Part shown: one piece after another, positions 17,686 to 26,079 of the stretch | Position numbering within the stretch: the stretch's first letter is position 1 | Layout of the letters: every line of letters starts with the position of its first letter | Assembly (NCBI RefSeq): GCF_036345255.1 | Contig: NZ_CP107783.1 | Location: forward strand, 10,099,001-10,163,000 | Reading direction: 5' to 3' | Source of the DNA: Streptomyces sp. NBC_00569 | GTDB lineage: Bacteria > Actinomycetota > Actinomycetes > Streptomycetales > Streptomycetaceae | DNA length: 64,000 bases | Notes under the pieces: model-generated | Databases searched by the model: none | The model's input: only the letters and a program-made list of their open reading frames with translations | Told to the model about the DNA's origin: nothing | Translations under genes and position numbers: made by a program

Positions 17686-17958
17686 CTACTCCGTGGCGTC
17701 GAGGTCCGTGGCGACGAGCGCGGCCAGTTCGTCGATCGCGGCATCCGCGCCGTCGCCCTCGGCGGCGAGCACCACGGAGTCGCCGTGCTTGACCGCGAGC
17801 GCGAGCACGGACAGAAGGCTGCGTGCGTCGACCGGGCTCTGCCCCTCGCGGGCCACCGTCACCTTGACCGGCTGCTTCGAGGCGGCCCGGACGAAGACGG
17901 AAGCAGGGCGGGCGTGCAGCCCGGTACGCGAACCGATGACGACTGTGCGCTGAGGCAT
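17686..17958 (-). CDS. HPr-family phosphocarrier protein
   Basis: The 90-residue protein has the phosphotransferase HPr signature SRTGLHARPASVFVRAA, with active His15. The regulatory-site region DARSLLSVLALAVKHGD carries Ser47. In the PTS, HPr passes phosphate from enzyme I to sugar-specific enzyme II proteins. No PTS genes are nearby, so it is an orphan, probably a paralogue of the chromosomal ptsH. ATG 17958 has an AGAGGATC ribosome site. Just upstream on the transcript lies a 7-copy heptanucleotide repeat. Confidence 0.9.
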   Translation of the reverse strand: MPQRTVVIGSRTGLHARPASVFVRAASKQPVKVTVAREGQSPVDARSLLSVLALAVKHGDSVVLAAEGDGADAAIDELAALVATDLDATE

Positions 17959-17973
17959 TAGTTGATCCTCTTT

Positions 17974-18022
17974 CTGACTGCTGACTGCTGACTGCTGACT
18001 GCTGACTGCTGACTGCTGACTG
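17974..18022. repeat. Seven tandem copies of a 7-bp unit (CTGACTG) in the HPr leader
   Basis: CTGACTG is repeated exactly seven times (17974-18022), followed by a partial CTG. On the coding strand of the HPr gene the unit is CAGTCAG. It ends 15 bases before the HPr start codon, just upstream of the ribosome site. The frame through the repeat is open and joined to HPr. Confidence 0.95.
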
Positions 18023-18162
18023 CTGGTTTGGATCCCTGAAGACGGATGTGGGTTTACATCCGTTTCATGTCCACTGTCCCGGGATGCTACGGGGATCGTG
18101 CGGGTGAAGTAAACAGATACGGGCATGAAACAGAAGTGACCGGGCTCCGTGCCGACCGGCAT

Positions 18163-18772
18163 CGGCGTGCGTGGTGGCTGCCCGCTGATCTCGTCCGGGA
18201 TGACCCTGGCGGTCTACGCGCCGGGAGGCGCCGCACGGATCGGGGAAGGGGCTTTGGATGCGTCTGGTACCCGAGCGGCTGGAGAAGCTGCTGAGCCGCG
18301 TCCCGAGGGGCCGTCGGCTCGTCCGGTCCGTCCTGTGTCCCTGATGGGGCCCACTCCCGGCGGGCGCCCGGGGAGGTGATCGCCGGATTCAGCGGCAGTG
18401 GGGCGGGCTGCGGGGGAGGGAAAGGGGACGTCTCGGCCGCAGTCGACGCCGGTGTACCCGGTCGAGTTCTGGTCTAGGCACCGCAGGAAGCGGCAGCGCG
18501 GAGGGCTCGGGAAAGGTGTCCAGGCCCCGGTCGACGGTCATGTATCCGGTGAATGGCCGCGGCCCCGGCTGACGCCGACCGTCTCGTGCCCGATCCCGTG
18601 GGACCGGGGAGCGAGAGCACCCGCAACAGTGAGCGGGGTCCGGCACGCAAGTCGTTCCGCGAGAGCGTTCCCAACTGCGCAGATAACAGTGGGTGATTGA
18701 TCGAGGTGCAGGGGGTGGCGGGGCCTGTTTCGCTGATGTGGCCCGCTCTTCCTCGTCCCCTAAGGAGTGATC
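18163..18772. other. Long intergenic region without supported gene
   Basis: About 600 bases lie between the HPr leader and the DUF6381-like gene. Several short frames are open on both strands, but none has family-like sequence together with a ribosome site. The right end carries TAAGGAG, the ribosome site of the next gene, and must contain its promoter. Confidence 0.4.
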
Positions 18773-18958
18773 ATGAGCGCTGCAGGCGAGTCAGGCCGTG
18801 CCCGGCAGATCCGTGCCAAGGCTCAGGACCTGGAACAGGCCGCGGAACGTGCTACTGACCCGCAGGAGCGTCAGCGCCTGAAGGACAAGGCACGCCACCT
18901 CAAGGAGCAGAGCGAGCAGGCCGGCGGTACGGGTAAGCCGGACATCCACCCGATGTAG
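18773..18958 (+). CDS. Small charged protein, DUF6381-like
   Basis: The 61-residue protein reads MSAAGESGRARQIRAKAQDL, EQAAERATDPQERQRLKDKA, RHLKEQSEQ. It is one long amphipathic helix with a flexible tail. This pattern matches the small Streptomyces DUF6381 proteins as I remember them; their role is unknown. ATG 18773 has a strong AAGGAG at spacing 5. It is a single gene with long flanking gaps. Confidence 0.7.
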   Translation: MSAAGESGRARQIRAKAQDLEQAAERATDPQERQRLKDKARHLKEQSEQAGGTGKPDIHPM

Positions 18959-19212
18959 TCCCGGCAGTTCCGAGTACAGACGCCGGCTGGTGGCCGGCCT
19001 CCGTGGCGTTGTGGCACGCGAGAGGCCCCCGGCCGGTCACCGCTGTCTGCGCTCGGTTGCCCGCGGACCCGGCAGGCACGCCGCGGTGGCACCTCTGGCG
19101 CATTCGGTGAAACCGGCCCGACCGCCGCGATCCACCGTCCGGCGATGTTGATGTGAGCCGTGGAGGTCGGACCCTCCGGTTGCAGTCCGGGCCATGTGGT
19201 GATGCCTAGTGG

Positions 19213-19830
19213 TCAGGCGGATGCAGGGGGTTTCGCTGTCAGTTCGAACCATACGGTCTTGCCGGTGGCCGTGCGGGTGCCGCCCCAGGCGTCGGCGAGC
19301 ATGTCGAGCAGTTCCATGCCGCGTCCGTCTTCCGCGTCGGCGTCGACGGTGCGGCGTATGGGACCGGCCGAATTGGTGTCCTCGACCTCACATCGCAGGC
19401 GGTCGCTGCGTATTTGCAGGTTGAGTCGCAGTGGGCCGCGCGTGTGCCGCAGGGCGTTGGTGACAAGTTCGCTGACCAGGAGTTCGGCGGTGTCGGCCGT
19501 CTCCGTTTGATTCCAGTCGCTCAGTTGCGTGGTTACCAATCGCCGGGCCTGGCGGACCGAGGTCAGTTCCCGTTTCAGGGGCCAGGAAGCATCCCAGAGG
19601 GTAGGGCGGGCACGGGGCGCGTCGAGCGGTCGCAGGGGTTGCAGGGTGCGCGACCACAGGGCCCACTGCCGAGTGAGCCACGAGGTGGGAGCGCCCTGCG
19701 GGGGCCTCTTCTGCCCCCCGCTGCGGTCTGCTGCGGCGTTCGGTGTCCACTGCCCATCCCGGCGACGGCACGGCCAGGCGAAACGTCCCCTTCGAGGGAC
19801 CTCGGCGATGCCGAGGGCTGGCGAGGCCAT
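19213..19830 (-). CDS. HATPase-domain regulator (RsbW-like anti-sigma kinase family)
   Basis: The protein has about 206 residues. The C-terminal half is a GHKL ATPase fold: LKRELTSVRQARRLVTTQLS, ELLVSELVTNALRHTRGPLR (N box), VEDTNSAGPIRRTVDADAED, then GRGMELLDMLADAWG (G box). Streptomyces has dozens of these RsbW-like proteins, which bind or phosphorylate anti-anti-sigma factors or sigma factors. The first 90 residues are low-complexity and basic. ATG 19830 is preferred because AAAGGA then lies 9 bases upstream. No partner is adjacent. Confidence 0.85.
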   Translation of the reverse strand: MASPALGIAEVPRRGRFAWPCRRRDGQWTPNAAADRSGGQKRPPQGAPTSWLTRQWALWSRTLQPLRPLDAPRARPTLWDASWPLKRELTSVRQARRLVTTQLSDWNQTETADTAELLVSELVTNALRHTRGPLRLNLQIRSDRLRCEVEDTNSAGPIRRTVDADAEDGRGMELLDMLADAWGGTRTATGKTVWFELTAKPPASA

Positions 19831-19935
19831 GGGAATCATTCCTTTCTGGACCGCTGGCGGGCAAGGGGCCGCGCGCCCGGGCGGTGTAGGCACGTGTTGA
19901 GCAGGCCCGGCATCACGTTTCGGGCTCGGTATACA

Positions 19936-19994
19936 TGTAGCAATCGCTACACATCAAATATACACGTAGCGGATGCTACGGTAAAGACCGTAGC
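19936..19994. promoter_or_regulatory. Two GTAGC-N6-GCTAC-type palindromes, likely TetR autoregulatory operators
   Basis: TGTAGCAATCGCTACA (19936-19951) and CGTAGCGGATGCTACG (19965-19980) share the half-site GTAGC and are spaced 29 bp centre to centre. A single half-site CCGTAGC follows at 19988-19994. The region is unusually AT-rich for this DNA. It precedes the TetR gene at 20054 by about 75 bases and the HATPase gene on the other side, so one repressor could control both. Confidence 0.75.
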
Positions 19995-20053
19995 AAAATG
20001 GACTAAGTGGGCACGGGGCTGGTAGCCCCGTGTGACTGCAGCAGGGAGCCCTC

Positions 20054-20650
20054 ATGCCGCGCTCGCCCGATCCGGCCAAACGGCGTGAACTACTGGACCA
20101 GGTCCGCCAGTACGTCATCCGCAACGGCCTGGTCGACCTGTCGCTGCGGCCACTGGCCCGGGCCTTGGGCACCAGCGACCGCATGCTGCTGTACTACTTC
20201 GGCACCAAGGAACGCATGATCGCCGATGCGCTCGCCCTGGACGAGAGCCGGCCGCTTCTGCGCGCCCCCGACCTGCTCGAAACCCTCGGTCGGCCCACAG
20301 ACCCGGCGGGGCTGCGCCGCTTCATGGAGGAAGTGTGGCGCCTGTTCAGCGCCACCGACCGGCGCGCCCTGATCCCCCTCTCCCTTGAAGTGATGGCCGC
20401 CAGCCTGCTCCACCCCGACCGGTACCAGCCACTCATGCACGACGTGATCACGGGGTGGACGCGCCTGCTGACCTCCGTGTTCGGTGACCTGGGCATGACC
20501 GAGGCCCGGGCCCGCACAGAGGCCACGCTCCTGGTGGACGCGGCCTTCGGCCTGGTCGTCGCACCCCAGGCCGACGGCGAGTGGGACCGAGCCGACGCAG
20601 CCTTCCGCGCCCTCCTCGACCGCCTCGAACCCGGCTGGCAAGCCACCTGA
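20054..20650 (+). CDS. TetR/AcrR-family regulator
   Basis: The protein has 198 residues. The HTH is at residues 8-55 (RRELLDQVRQYVIRNGLVDL, LRPLARALGTSDRMLLYYFG, TKERMIADAL). The helical C-terminal domain (LSLEVMAASLLHPDRYQPLM, AFGLVVAPQADGEW) should bind a ligand. A GCAGGGAG ribosome site precedes the ATG. Paired palindromes lie just upstream. No efflux or enzyme gene follows, so the main targets may be itself, the divergent HATPase gene, or distant genes. Confidence 0.9.
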   Translation: MPRSPDPAKRRELLDQVRQYVIRNGLVDLSLRPLARALGTSDRMLLYYFGTKERMIADALALDESRPLLRAPDLLETLGRPTDPAGLRRFMEEVWRLFSATDRRALIPLSLEVMAASLLHPDRYQPLMHDVITGWTRLLTSVFGDLGMTEARARTEATLLVDAAFGLVVAPQADGEWDRADAAFRALLDRLEPGWQAT

Positions 20651-21094
20651 TCAGTGCCTTTGAGTTCCGGCCCGGCTCGGGCCGCCCCGGGCACCGAACG
20701 CTTGGCCGGCCGGCCGGCCCGCCGCTGCTTGTCCCGCCGGTCAACCGCGGCCGCAGAGCGAGGGGCACGGCCACGTAGGACCTCTCGGCGGGTGCGGCGC
20801 AGATCAGGGGGAGTGTCTGATCAACGGCGGATCTGCTGATCAGGGGCAGACGCCAGGTGAGGGGGACGACGATCGGGCACGCGTCCGTCGAGGAACGCGC
20901 GAGCGCTGCCCGGCGGCGGCCCGGCGCCGCCCCGCAGGGCACTCTGGTTTACGGCTGCTGCTTCGTGCGGGTGGCTGAGGCTTGTTGGGCGTCCGTACAG
21001 AGATCGTGGAGACCACCACGATGGGGCCCGTCCGCGCTTGGGGCAGTCGCTCATGCACCTGTGCCACGCCCCGGCTGGTGGCACGGATCCACAA
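20651..21094. other. Intergenic stretch, no supported gene
   Basis: About 440 bases follow the TetR gene. A minus-strand frame (RATSRGVAQVHERLPQARTG) is open but matches no family I recognise and lacks a ribosome site. The right boundary is where DUF11-like coding sequence begins abruptly, so part of this DNA may be an insertion or deletion junction. Confidence 0.35.
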
Positions 21095-21603
21095 CGCTTA
21101 AGTCCCGCACGGGCAACTTCGCGCAGGGCGGTACCGGCAGCTACATGATCGCCGTGTCGAACGCCGCGTCCGCGAGTCCGACCAGCGGCACTGTCACTGC
21201 CACCGACACCCTGCCCACCGGGGTGATGCCGGCGAGCGTGTCCGGCACCGGCTGGACCTGCAACACCGCGGGGCAGACCATTACCTGCGAGCGCGAGGAC
21301 GCCCTCGCCGCAGGCGACAGCTACCCGCCGATCACGGTCACGGTCAACATCACTGCCACTGCGCCGTGCACGTTCAGCGACACCGCCACGGTCTCCGGCG
21401 GCGGCAGCGCTCCGGCATCCGACAACGACCCGACCATCGTGACCGGCGGAATCTGCAATGGCGGTGGCGGTGGCGGATCGATCCTGCCGATCAACCTCAG
21501 CGGTGTCATCCTGATGTTCAACAACATCAGCATCAACCACAACATCGACGGCCCCGGTGCGAGCAACAACAGCCGTCAGAACTTCGAGCTGAACGCGCCC
21601 TGA
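21095..21603 (+). pseudogene. DUF11-repeat surface/secreted protein, C-terminal fragment
   Basis: The frame begins inside a DUF11 (conserved repeat) domain: KSRTGNFAQGGTGSYMIAVS, SGTVTATDTLPTGVMPASVS, ADSYPPITVTVNI-like sequence, then FSDTATVSGGG. The tail ISINHNIDGPGASNNSRQNF is glycine- and asparagine-rich. No signal peptide or start precedes it, because the upstream frame is unrelated. Intact relatives are exported adhesin-like or sheath proteins. A strong hairpin follows the stop, as expected for the original 3' end. Confidence 0.6.
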
Positions 21604-21645
21604 GCCTGCGGCTTCCGCCCAGCGTTTCCGTTGGAGTGGCTGGCA

Positions 21646-21690
21646 GATGCCCCCGTGGTGCCCCCAATCCCCGGACCGGGGGCATCTGTT
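21646..21690 (+). terminator. Hairpin terminator after the DUF11 fragment
   Basis: GATGCCCCCG (21646-21655) pairs perfectly with CGGGGGCATC (21677-21686), and TGTT follows. The 21-nt loop is GC-rich. It is placed 43 bases after the DUF11 stop codon. Confidence 0.6.
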
Positions 21691-22160
21691 CGTTGCCGGC
21701 AACGCAGCCGGAGTCCTGGCGCCGTGGGCCCGCGGCCCCGCCCTCGCCCCGTCGCGGGCCTACGGCCCCCTTTCCGCCCGCCGGAAGCGGCGCACGCCCT
21801 CGGCAGCGCTCGGCTCTCTCATGGAGGCGTCGCGGACGTACGGCGGGGAACTGCAGGTCGGGATCTCGTGTTCCTCGGGGCATGCGCTGGACCTGGTGAT
21901 CCAGGAGACCGGCATCGATGACCCCGAAGACCGCGAGCTGCTTAAGCGCCATCCGCTGCGCGATTGATCCCCAAGGCCGTGCCCGGCGGCGGGAGCCCGC
22001 CACGCGGCGTCGATGACCAGGCTTCGTCAGTGCCCGGCGGCGGGCTTCTGCTCCCGGGCACGCACCGGAGCGAGGCACTCGACACACAGCGGGTTGGGGC
22101 ATGCCCCAAATACGCCAGAAACCCGCCACGGGATGATCTTGGAGGGCTCGCGCTGGCTAC
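21691..22160. other. Intergenic stretch with one doubtful small frame
   Basis: A frame from ATG 21822 to 21967 (MEASRTYGGELQVGISCSSG, then HALDLVIQETGIDDPEDREL) looks protein-like but has no ribosome site and no known family. The remaining sequence contains two GTGCCCGGCGGCGGG-like direct repeats near 21977 and 22029. Nothing else was recognised. Confidence 0.3.
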
Positions 22161-22445
22161 TCAGCGCTGATGGTCAGCCACGAGTGTGTTGAGGCGGTTC
22201 CCGTACTCGCGGCGGGCCTTGCGCGGGGCCGGGATCGCCGAGGTCCCCGGGGTGCCGTCGAGGCTCTGGCAGTGGGCGAGGAGTTGGCGGTGGACTGCGG
22301 GGGTGGCACTGACGCGCGCGCCCCAGGTCGTCGTTTGCCACGCGGTCACGGTGACCTTGGGGCGAGTGTTTTCGACAGGGTGTTTCGGAGCCACTCGGGC
22401 AGCGAGATCGGGAGCCGCTGTTTGGACACCGGAATTGAGAGCCAC
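22161..22445 (-). CDS. Possible small hypothetical protein
   Basis: A 94-residue frame starts VALNSGVQTAAPDLAARVAP at GTG 22445 with AGGAG two bases upstream, which is rather close. The middle reads VTVTAWQTTTWGARVSATPA and the end is basic. Composition is protein-like, but the family is unknown and another frame on the same strand is also open, so it could be spurious. Confidence 0.35.
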   Translation of the reverse strand: MALNSGVQTAAPDLAARVAPKHPVENTRPKVTVTAWQTTTWGARVSATPAVHRQLLAHCQSLDGTPGTSAIPAPRKARREYGNRLNTLVADHQR

Positions 22446-22603
22446 GTCTCCTGACCTGGTGTGGCATGCTGCCGTTGGCGTAATCGGCTCGTTGGGCCGG
22501 TTGGCCGCGTCAGGCTGTGCGGATTGACAGTCGTATCAGGAGCCCGTGTGTACCGATCACGTGATTGGGTCGTCGAGCGGATCCGTCAAAGGCGGGTGCG
22601 GCT

Positions 22604-23845
22604 GTGACGGCAGGGGAGTCGCAGCCCGAAAAGGGTGAGGTGGACCGGTCGGAAGGATTCGGTGAGCGGCTGCTGGGGGTGCTGCTGGAGCGGGCCCACG
22701 AGATGCCACCGCATCTGATCGCCCCGCTGATCGTGGAAGTGGTGGGCCGGGTCGGGGGCCGTGACGTCTCGGTCCTCCTGCAGGACTACGAACAGCTGAT
22801 GCTGGTGCCGCTGCCGGGCAGGCGGCTGACCGTCGGTGAGCGCGCGCCGATCGATGGCTCCCCCGCCGGCACGGCTTTCCGGAGCGGGGCCCCCGTTGAG
22901 GTGCCGCAGGCAGACGGTGTGCGGATGTACCTGCCGTTGCTGGACGGCAGCGACCAGGTGGGGGTGCTGGCGCTCACCCTGGACACCGTCGGCGACGACG
23001 ACCGGCGGCTGCTGCATCGACTGGCTGACCTGGCCGCCCACATGCTGGTCACCAAGAACAGCTACACCGACCAGTTCACCCAGACCCGACGGCGCGAGCC
23101 GATGAGCGTGGCCGCGGAGATCCAGTGGTCCCTCCTGCCCCCGCTGTCGATGTCCACCCCGCAGGTCGCGGTGGCCGGCATCCTCGAACCCGCCTACGAG
23201 GTCGCCGGCGACAGCTTCGACTACTCCCTCAACGGCGACATCCTGCACGTCGCCACGGTCGACGCGATGGGCCACGGCCTGGACGCCGCCACCATGGCGA
23301 CCGTCGCCATCGGCGCCTACCGGCACGCCCGACGCACCGAGGTCGGGCTGTCCGGGATCTACGCGTTCATGGACCGGGCCATCGCCGGGCAGTTCGGGCC
23401 CGAGCACTTCGTCACCGCACAGATGATGCGCCTGAACGTCGCCACAGGCCACCTGCAATGGGTCAACGCCGGCCACCCCGCGCCGCTGCTGATTCGCAAC
23501 CAACAGGTCGTCCGGCAACTGCACAGCCCCACCACCTTGCCGGTCGGCTTCGGCGGCGACGAGCCCCAGCTCAGCGAGCGGACGCTCCAGGTCGGCGACC
23601 GGGTGCTGTGCTTCACCGACGGCCTGATCGAGGAGCACGATGCCCGCGGCGGGCAGTTCGGCGAGGAGCAACTCATCGCCTGCGTCAACCGCATCGAGCA
23701 CGCCGAGGAAGGGGTTCGGGCGGTCGTGCGCTCCCTCTCCCACACTCTGATCCAGGAGCGGGGCGGGATCACCAGCGACGACGCGACCCTCTTCCTGATC
23801 GAGTGGCGCGGGGGCACCGCCGACCACCTTGCCACCCTGGAATGA
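22604..23845 (+). CDS. SpoIIE-type PP2C protein phosphatase with N-terminal GAF-like domain
   Basis: The protein has about 413 residues. Residues 40-160 form a GAF-like sensor (HLIAPLIVEVVGRVGGRDVS, YLPLLDGSDQVGVLALTLD). Residues 175-405 form the SpoIIE phosphatase: AAEIQWSLLPPLSMSTPQVA, EVAGDSFDYSLNG, TVDAMGHGLDAATMATVAIG, VLCFTDGLIEEHDARGG and TSDDATLFLIEW, with metal-binding Asp residues conserved. Such enzymes dephosphorylate anti-anti-sigma factors in partner-switching systems. The start is the GTG at 22604; an upstream TTG at 22565 is also possible. Partners are not adjacent. Confidence 0.88.
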   Translation: MTAGESQPEKGEVDRSEGFGERLLGVLLERAHEMPPHLIAPLIVEVVGRVGGRDVSVLLQDYEQLMLVPLPGRRLTVGERAPIDGSPAGTAFRSGAPVEVPQADGVRMYLPLLDGSDQVGVLALTLDTVGDDDRRLLHRLADLAAHMLVTKNSYTDQFTQTRRREPMSVAAEIQWSLLPPLSMSTPQVAVAGILEPAYEVAGDSFDYSLNGDILHVATVDAMGHGLDAATMATVAIGAYRHARRTEVGLSGIYAFMDRAIAGQFGPEHFVTAQMMRLNVATGHLQWVNAGHPAPLLIRNQQVVRQLHSPTTLPVGFGGDEPQLSERTLQVGDRVLCFTDGLIEEHDARGGQFGEEQLIACVNRIEHAEEGVRAVVRSLSHTLIQERGGITSDDATLFLIEWRGGTADHLATLE

Positions 23846-23933
23846 GCCGATACCGCCCGACTGGTGGTGCGGCCGTTGGCGGTGAGACCTGGCATGTCAC
23901 GCGAGAAAACCGCGAGGGATCTATCGTCAAGGT

Positions 23934-24182
23934 ATGAGCGTGTTCATCAAGCTGGTGGAGAACCGGCCCCCCAAGGAATACGCGGCGCTGGCAGCTGCAG
24001 ATATCTCCTACGACGACATCACCGAGGGTGAGTCGCCCGCCACGTACGAGTACGACCTCCTTCCGAGCGGCGCATTGCGGATCCTCAGGATGACCAAAGG
24101 CGAAGCCGCTGTCGTCGAATCGATCTACGCTCCCGGACTCTGGTTCCGTGTCCAGGGGCAATGCCGCGGTAACGCGGAATAG
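23934..24182 (+). CDS. Small hypothetical protein
   Basis: The 82-residue protein reads MSVFIKLVENRPPKEYAALA, ADISYDDITEGESPATYEYD, LLPSGALRILRMTKGEAAVV. It is acidic and beta-rich. No family is recognised, but a start near a TCAAGG site and clean codon use support a real gene. It follows the SpoIIE phosphatase by 88 bases on the same strand and may share its transcript. Confidence 0.6.
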   Translation: MSVFIKLVENRPPKEYAALAAADISYDDITEGESPATYEYDLLPSGALRILRMTKGEAAVVESIYAPGLWFRVQGQCRGNAE

Positions 24183-24357
24183 CAAGCACTCTGCCGGCGG
24201 CCGGGCGCGTGCCGGCTGCTGAGCCCGGTCGTCGGTGCTTGAGGTCCGAGCAGAATGTGCTAACGCTTCGCGACAGACTTCAAAATCACGTCGGAAACTC
24301 CCTGCAGGTGTACCGTGAATTGTGGGTTGCGCACTCTCACGTGTTGCGCCTGAAAGG

Positions 24358-24387
24358 ACGGCCCCGGCGGTTTCACCGGGGCCGTTT
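24358..24387. terminator. Bidirectional terminator between convergent genes
   Basis: ACGGCCCCGG (24358-24367) and CCGGGGCCGT (24376-24385) form a perfect 10-bp stem with an 8-nt loop, followed by TT. It lies between the convergent small gene ending at 24182 and the DUF5994-like gene ending at 24394, so it can serve both. Confidence 0.75.
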
Positions 24388-24393
24388 CGAGGT

Positions 24394-24948
24394 TCACGCT
24401 GAGCGTGCCGGCGCGGTCACACGGGCGCCATGGCCGCCCTCGGAGTCCCAGACCGCTTCTCGGACCTGGTCGGCTTCTGTCACGATCCGTTGGAATTCGG
24501 CCCTTTCCAGCAGATCACTCGCTGTGTGGCTGCGCAGCGGACCGGTAGCCGCGGTCATCAGCCAGGCGGCGATGGCCGGATCCGTCTGCGGCGGAATCAC
24601 CAGCAAGTCCCAGCGGCCGACGGTGTAGGAGAGCAGCAACAGCTTGTGGGGGTCTTGCTCGGCCTTGAACCAGCCGACGCTCACCACGTGCCCATCAACG
24701 GGCACCTTCCGTGGGATGACCGGCCATAGGGTCGGGTTCACCGTGACATGAGTGATGCGTCCCCAAAGGGGGTCCAGCGCCGCTGTCAGCGCAGGAAGTT
24801 CCGCCGCCAGGTCGCGGGAGCGGGGCCACCAGGCACCGTCCAGAAGAGCACCAGTGGTGTCCGTTGAGGCGAGCGCGAGACGCAGCGGCGGCGGCAGCGA
24901 AAAGGTCCGCTCCTCGACCGCCGACGTATACAGAATGGTCGCGGTCAT
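24394..24948 (-). CDS. DUF5994-like protein
   Basis: The 184-residue protein has PPPLRLALASTDTTGALLDG, AWWPRSRDLAAELPALTAAL, DPLWGRITHVTVNPTLWPVI and LLLLSYTVGRWDLLVIPPQT. This is the pattern I recall for actinobacterial DUF5994 proteins (RLALDGGWWPRSRD...). They are cytoplasmic and of unknown function, often near stress regulators. ATG at 24948; the upstream 150 bases to the next IS scar hold its promoter. Confidence 0.75.
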   Translation of the reverse strand: MTATILYTSAVEERTFSLPPPLRLALASTDTTGALLDGAWWPRSRDLAAELPALTAALDPLWGRITHVTVNPTLWPVIPRKVPVDGHVVSVGWFKAEQDPHKLLLLSYTVGRWDLLVIPPQTDPAIAAWLMTAATGPLRSHTASDLLERAEFQRIVTEADQVREAVWDSEGGHGARVTAPARSA

Positions 24949-25240
24949 GACGCGAACCTGTCCCCGGGCCGGTGTACACCGGCCCGGTGTTGTGAATCGC
25001 CGAGAACGACAGAAGCTTAGAAACTCTTATGCGAAATATCCTCGGTAATTCCAGGGTACTCTCGGATACAGCCCGCCGGACGGTTTCGGGGCGACGGATA
25101 TCAGGACGTTTTGACGGGACTTCGAATTGGGCGGTGCACTCGGCTGGAGGTGCTGACCTGTCGTCACGATGGTGAGAGTCGTGGTGGTTGTCAGCGTCCG
25201 ATTGCAAAGCACCCGTGGCCATACCTGATCATTTCTGTTC

Positions 25241-25485
25241 TCGGCGCAGAACGGCCGTTCCTGGACCGGCTGGCACCACCACGTCACCCTGGTCACCGCC
25301 GCCCACGCGTTCCTCACCGAGCAGCGACTGGCCCCAAAAGCCGATACAGCGGACTCACCCTCTACCAGACCCTCGGCGCCATCCAAGACCTGCTGAACTG
25401 CTGGACCGGGACCTGCACCACCTGCCACCGTCCCCTGCCCAGAACATCCGTCACCAGCCAGAACCCAAGAGCCAGAGCAACTTAA
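25241..25485 (+). pseudogene. IS701-family transposase, 3' remnant with frameshift
   Basis: The first frame reads NGRSWTGWHHHVTLVTAAHA then FLTEQRLAPKAD. A shift near 25350 leads to LTLYQTLGAIQDLLNCWTGT, CTTCHRPLPR and TAA at 25483. This is the C-terminal end of IS701-type transposases. The catalytic N-terminal part is absent. Confidence 0.7.
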
Positions 25486-25749
25486 CGGAGTCCTACTAGA
25501 CACAAACGGAGAGCAGCCGATCAACACTCACCGGGCTGCTTAACCAGAACTGCAACCATGCCCCACACCTCCCTGACCTCGCCTGCCGAGTAACTCAAAC
25601 AGTCACTAAACTTGGTCTTTAACGTCCGTCGTCGAATGACGGGTCGAACTTGATCACTCGGTTCGGTAACTGGCGTACGCGGAAGCGGCCTTCGGCTGAA
25701 CATGTGCTCCGCCCAAGGAACACACACGTCCAGCACGAAGGCCGTGAGA
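25486..25749. other. Intergenic stretch between two transposase remnants
   Basis: This AT-richer stretch of about 260 bases holds no gene. It probably contains the terminal sequences of the flanking transposase remnants. No clear inverted repeat pair could be assigned. Confidence 0.3.
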
Positions 25750-26077
25750 ATGAGTCTGCTGCATCACGACGCCCGGTCGGAGGCATTGGCCCAACTGTCA
25801 TGCTTCCGGGGCGAGTTCTACTCCTGCCTGACCGCCCGTTCGGACGCGTTGTTCGAGCTGGCTGATGCCGTTCTGTGCGGCGACGGGCCGGTGAGGTCAC
25901 TGGCCGAGCTGTCGCTGGTCGGCGAACACCGCCGCGGACATGGAGGGCTTTACGCGGCGGTGGCCCGTGGACGCATCGATGCCGGCCGACTGCGGCGGGC
26001 ACTGGCCGAAGTGCCACTGCCGCGGGCTGCTGACGGCCGGCTGGTCCTGGCCATCGATGTCACCTGCTGGCTGCGGC
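25750..26077 (+). pseudogene. DDE transposase (NF041680-like group), N-terminal fragment
   Basis: MSLLHHDARSEALAQLSCFR, GEFYSCLTARSDALFELADA, VRSLAELSLVGEHRRGHGGL and ADGRLVLAIDVTCWLRP match the beginning of a common Streptomyces transposase of about 450 residues. The first catalytic Asp lies in AIDVTCW. The match ends at about 26077, where the opposite-strand SUKH-4 gene begins mid-sequence. The remainder of the element is deleted. Confidence 0.7.
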
Positions 26078-26079
26078 CC

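Noticed and set aside
17974..18022. The 7-bp tandem repeat as part of the HPr coding region
   Set aside because: The start at 17958 has a good ribosome site and begins the HPr fold immediately. Upstream ATG codons lack ribosome sites, so the repeat is more likely leader sequence.
18149..18379. A 76-residue plus-strand frame in the gap after the HPr leader
   Set aside because: Pro/Gly/Arg-rich, no ribosome site, no known family; typical of random high-GC frames.
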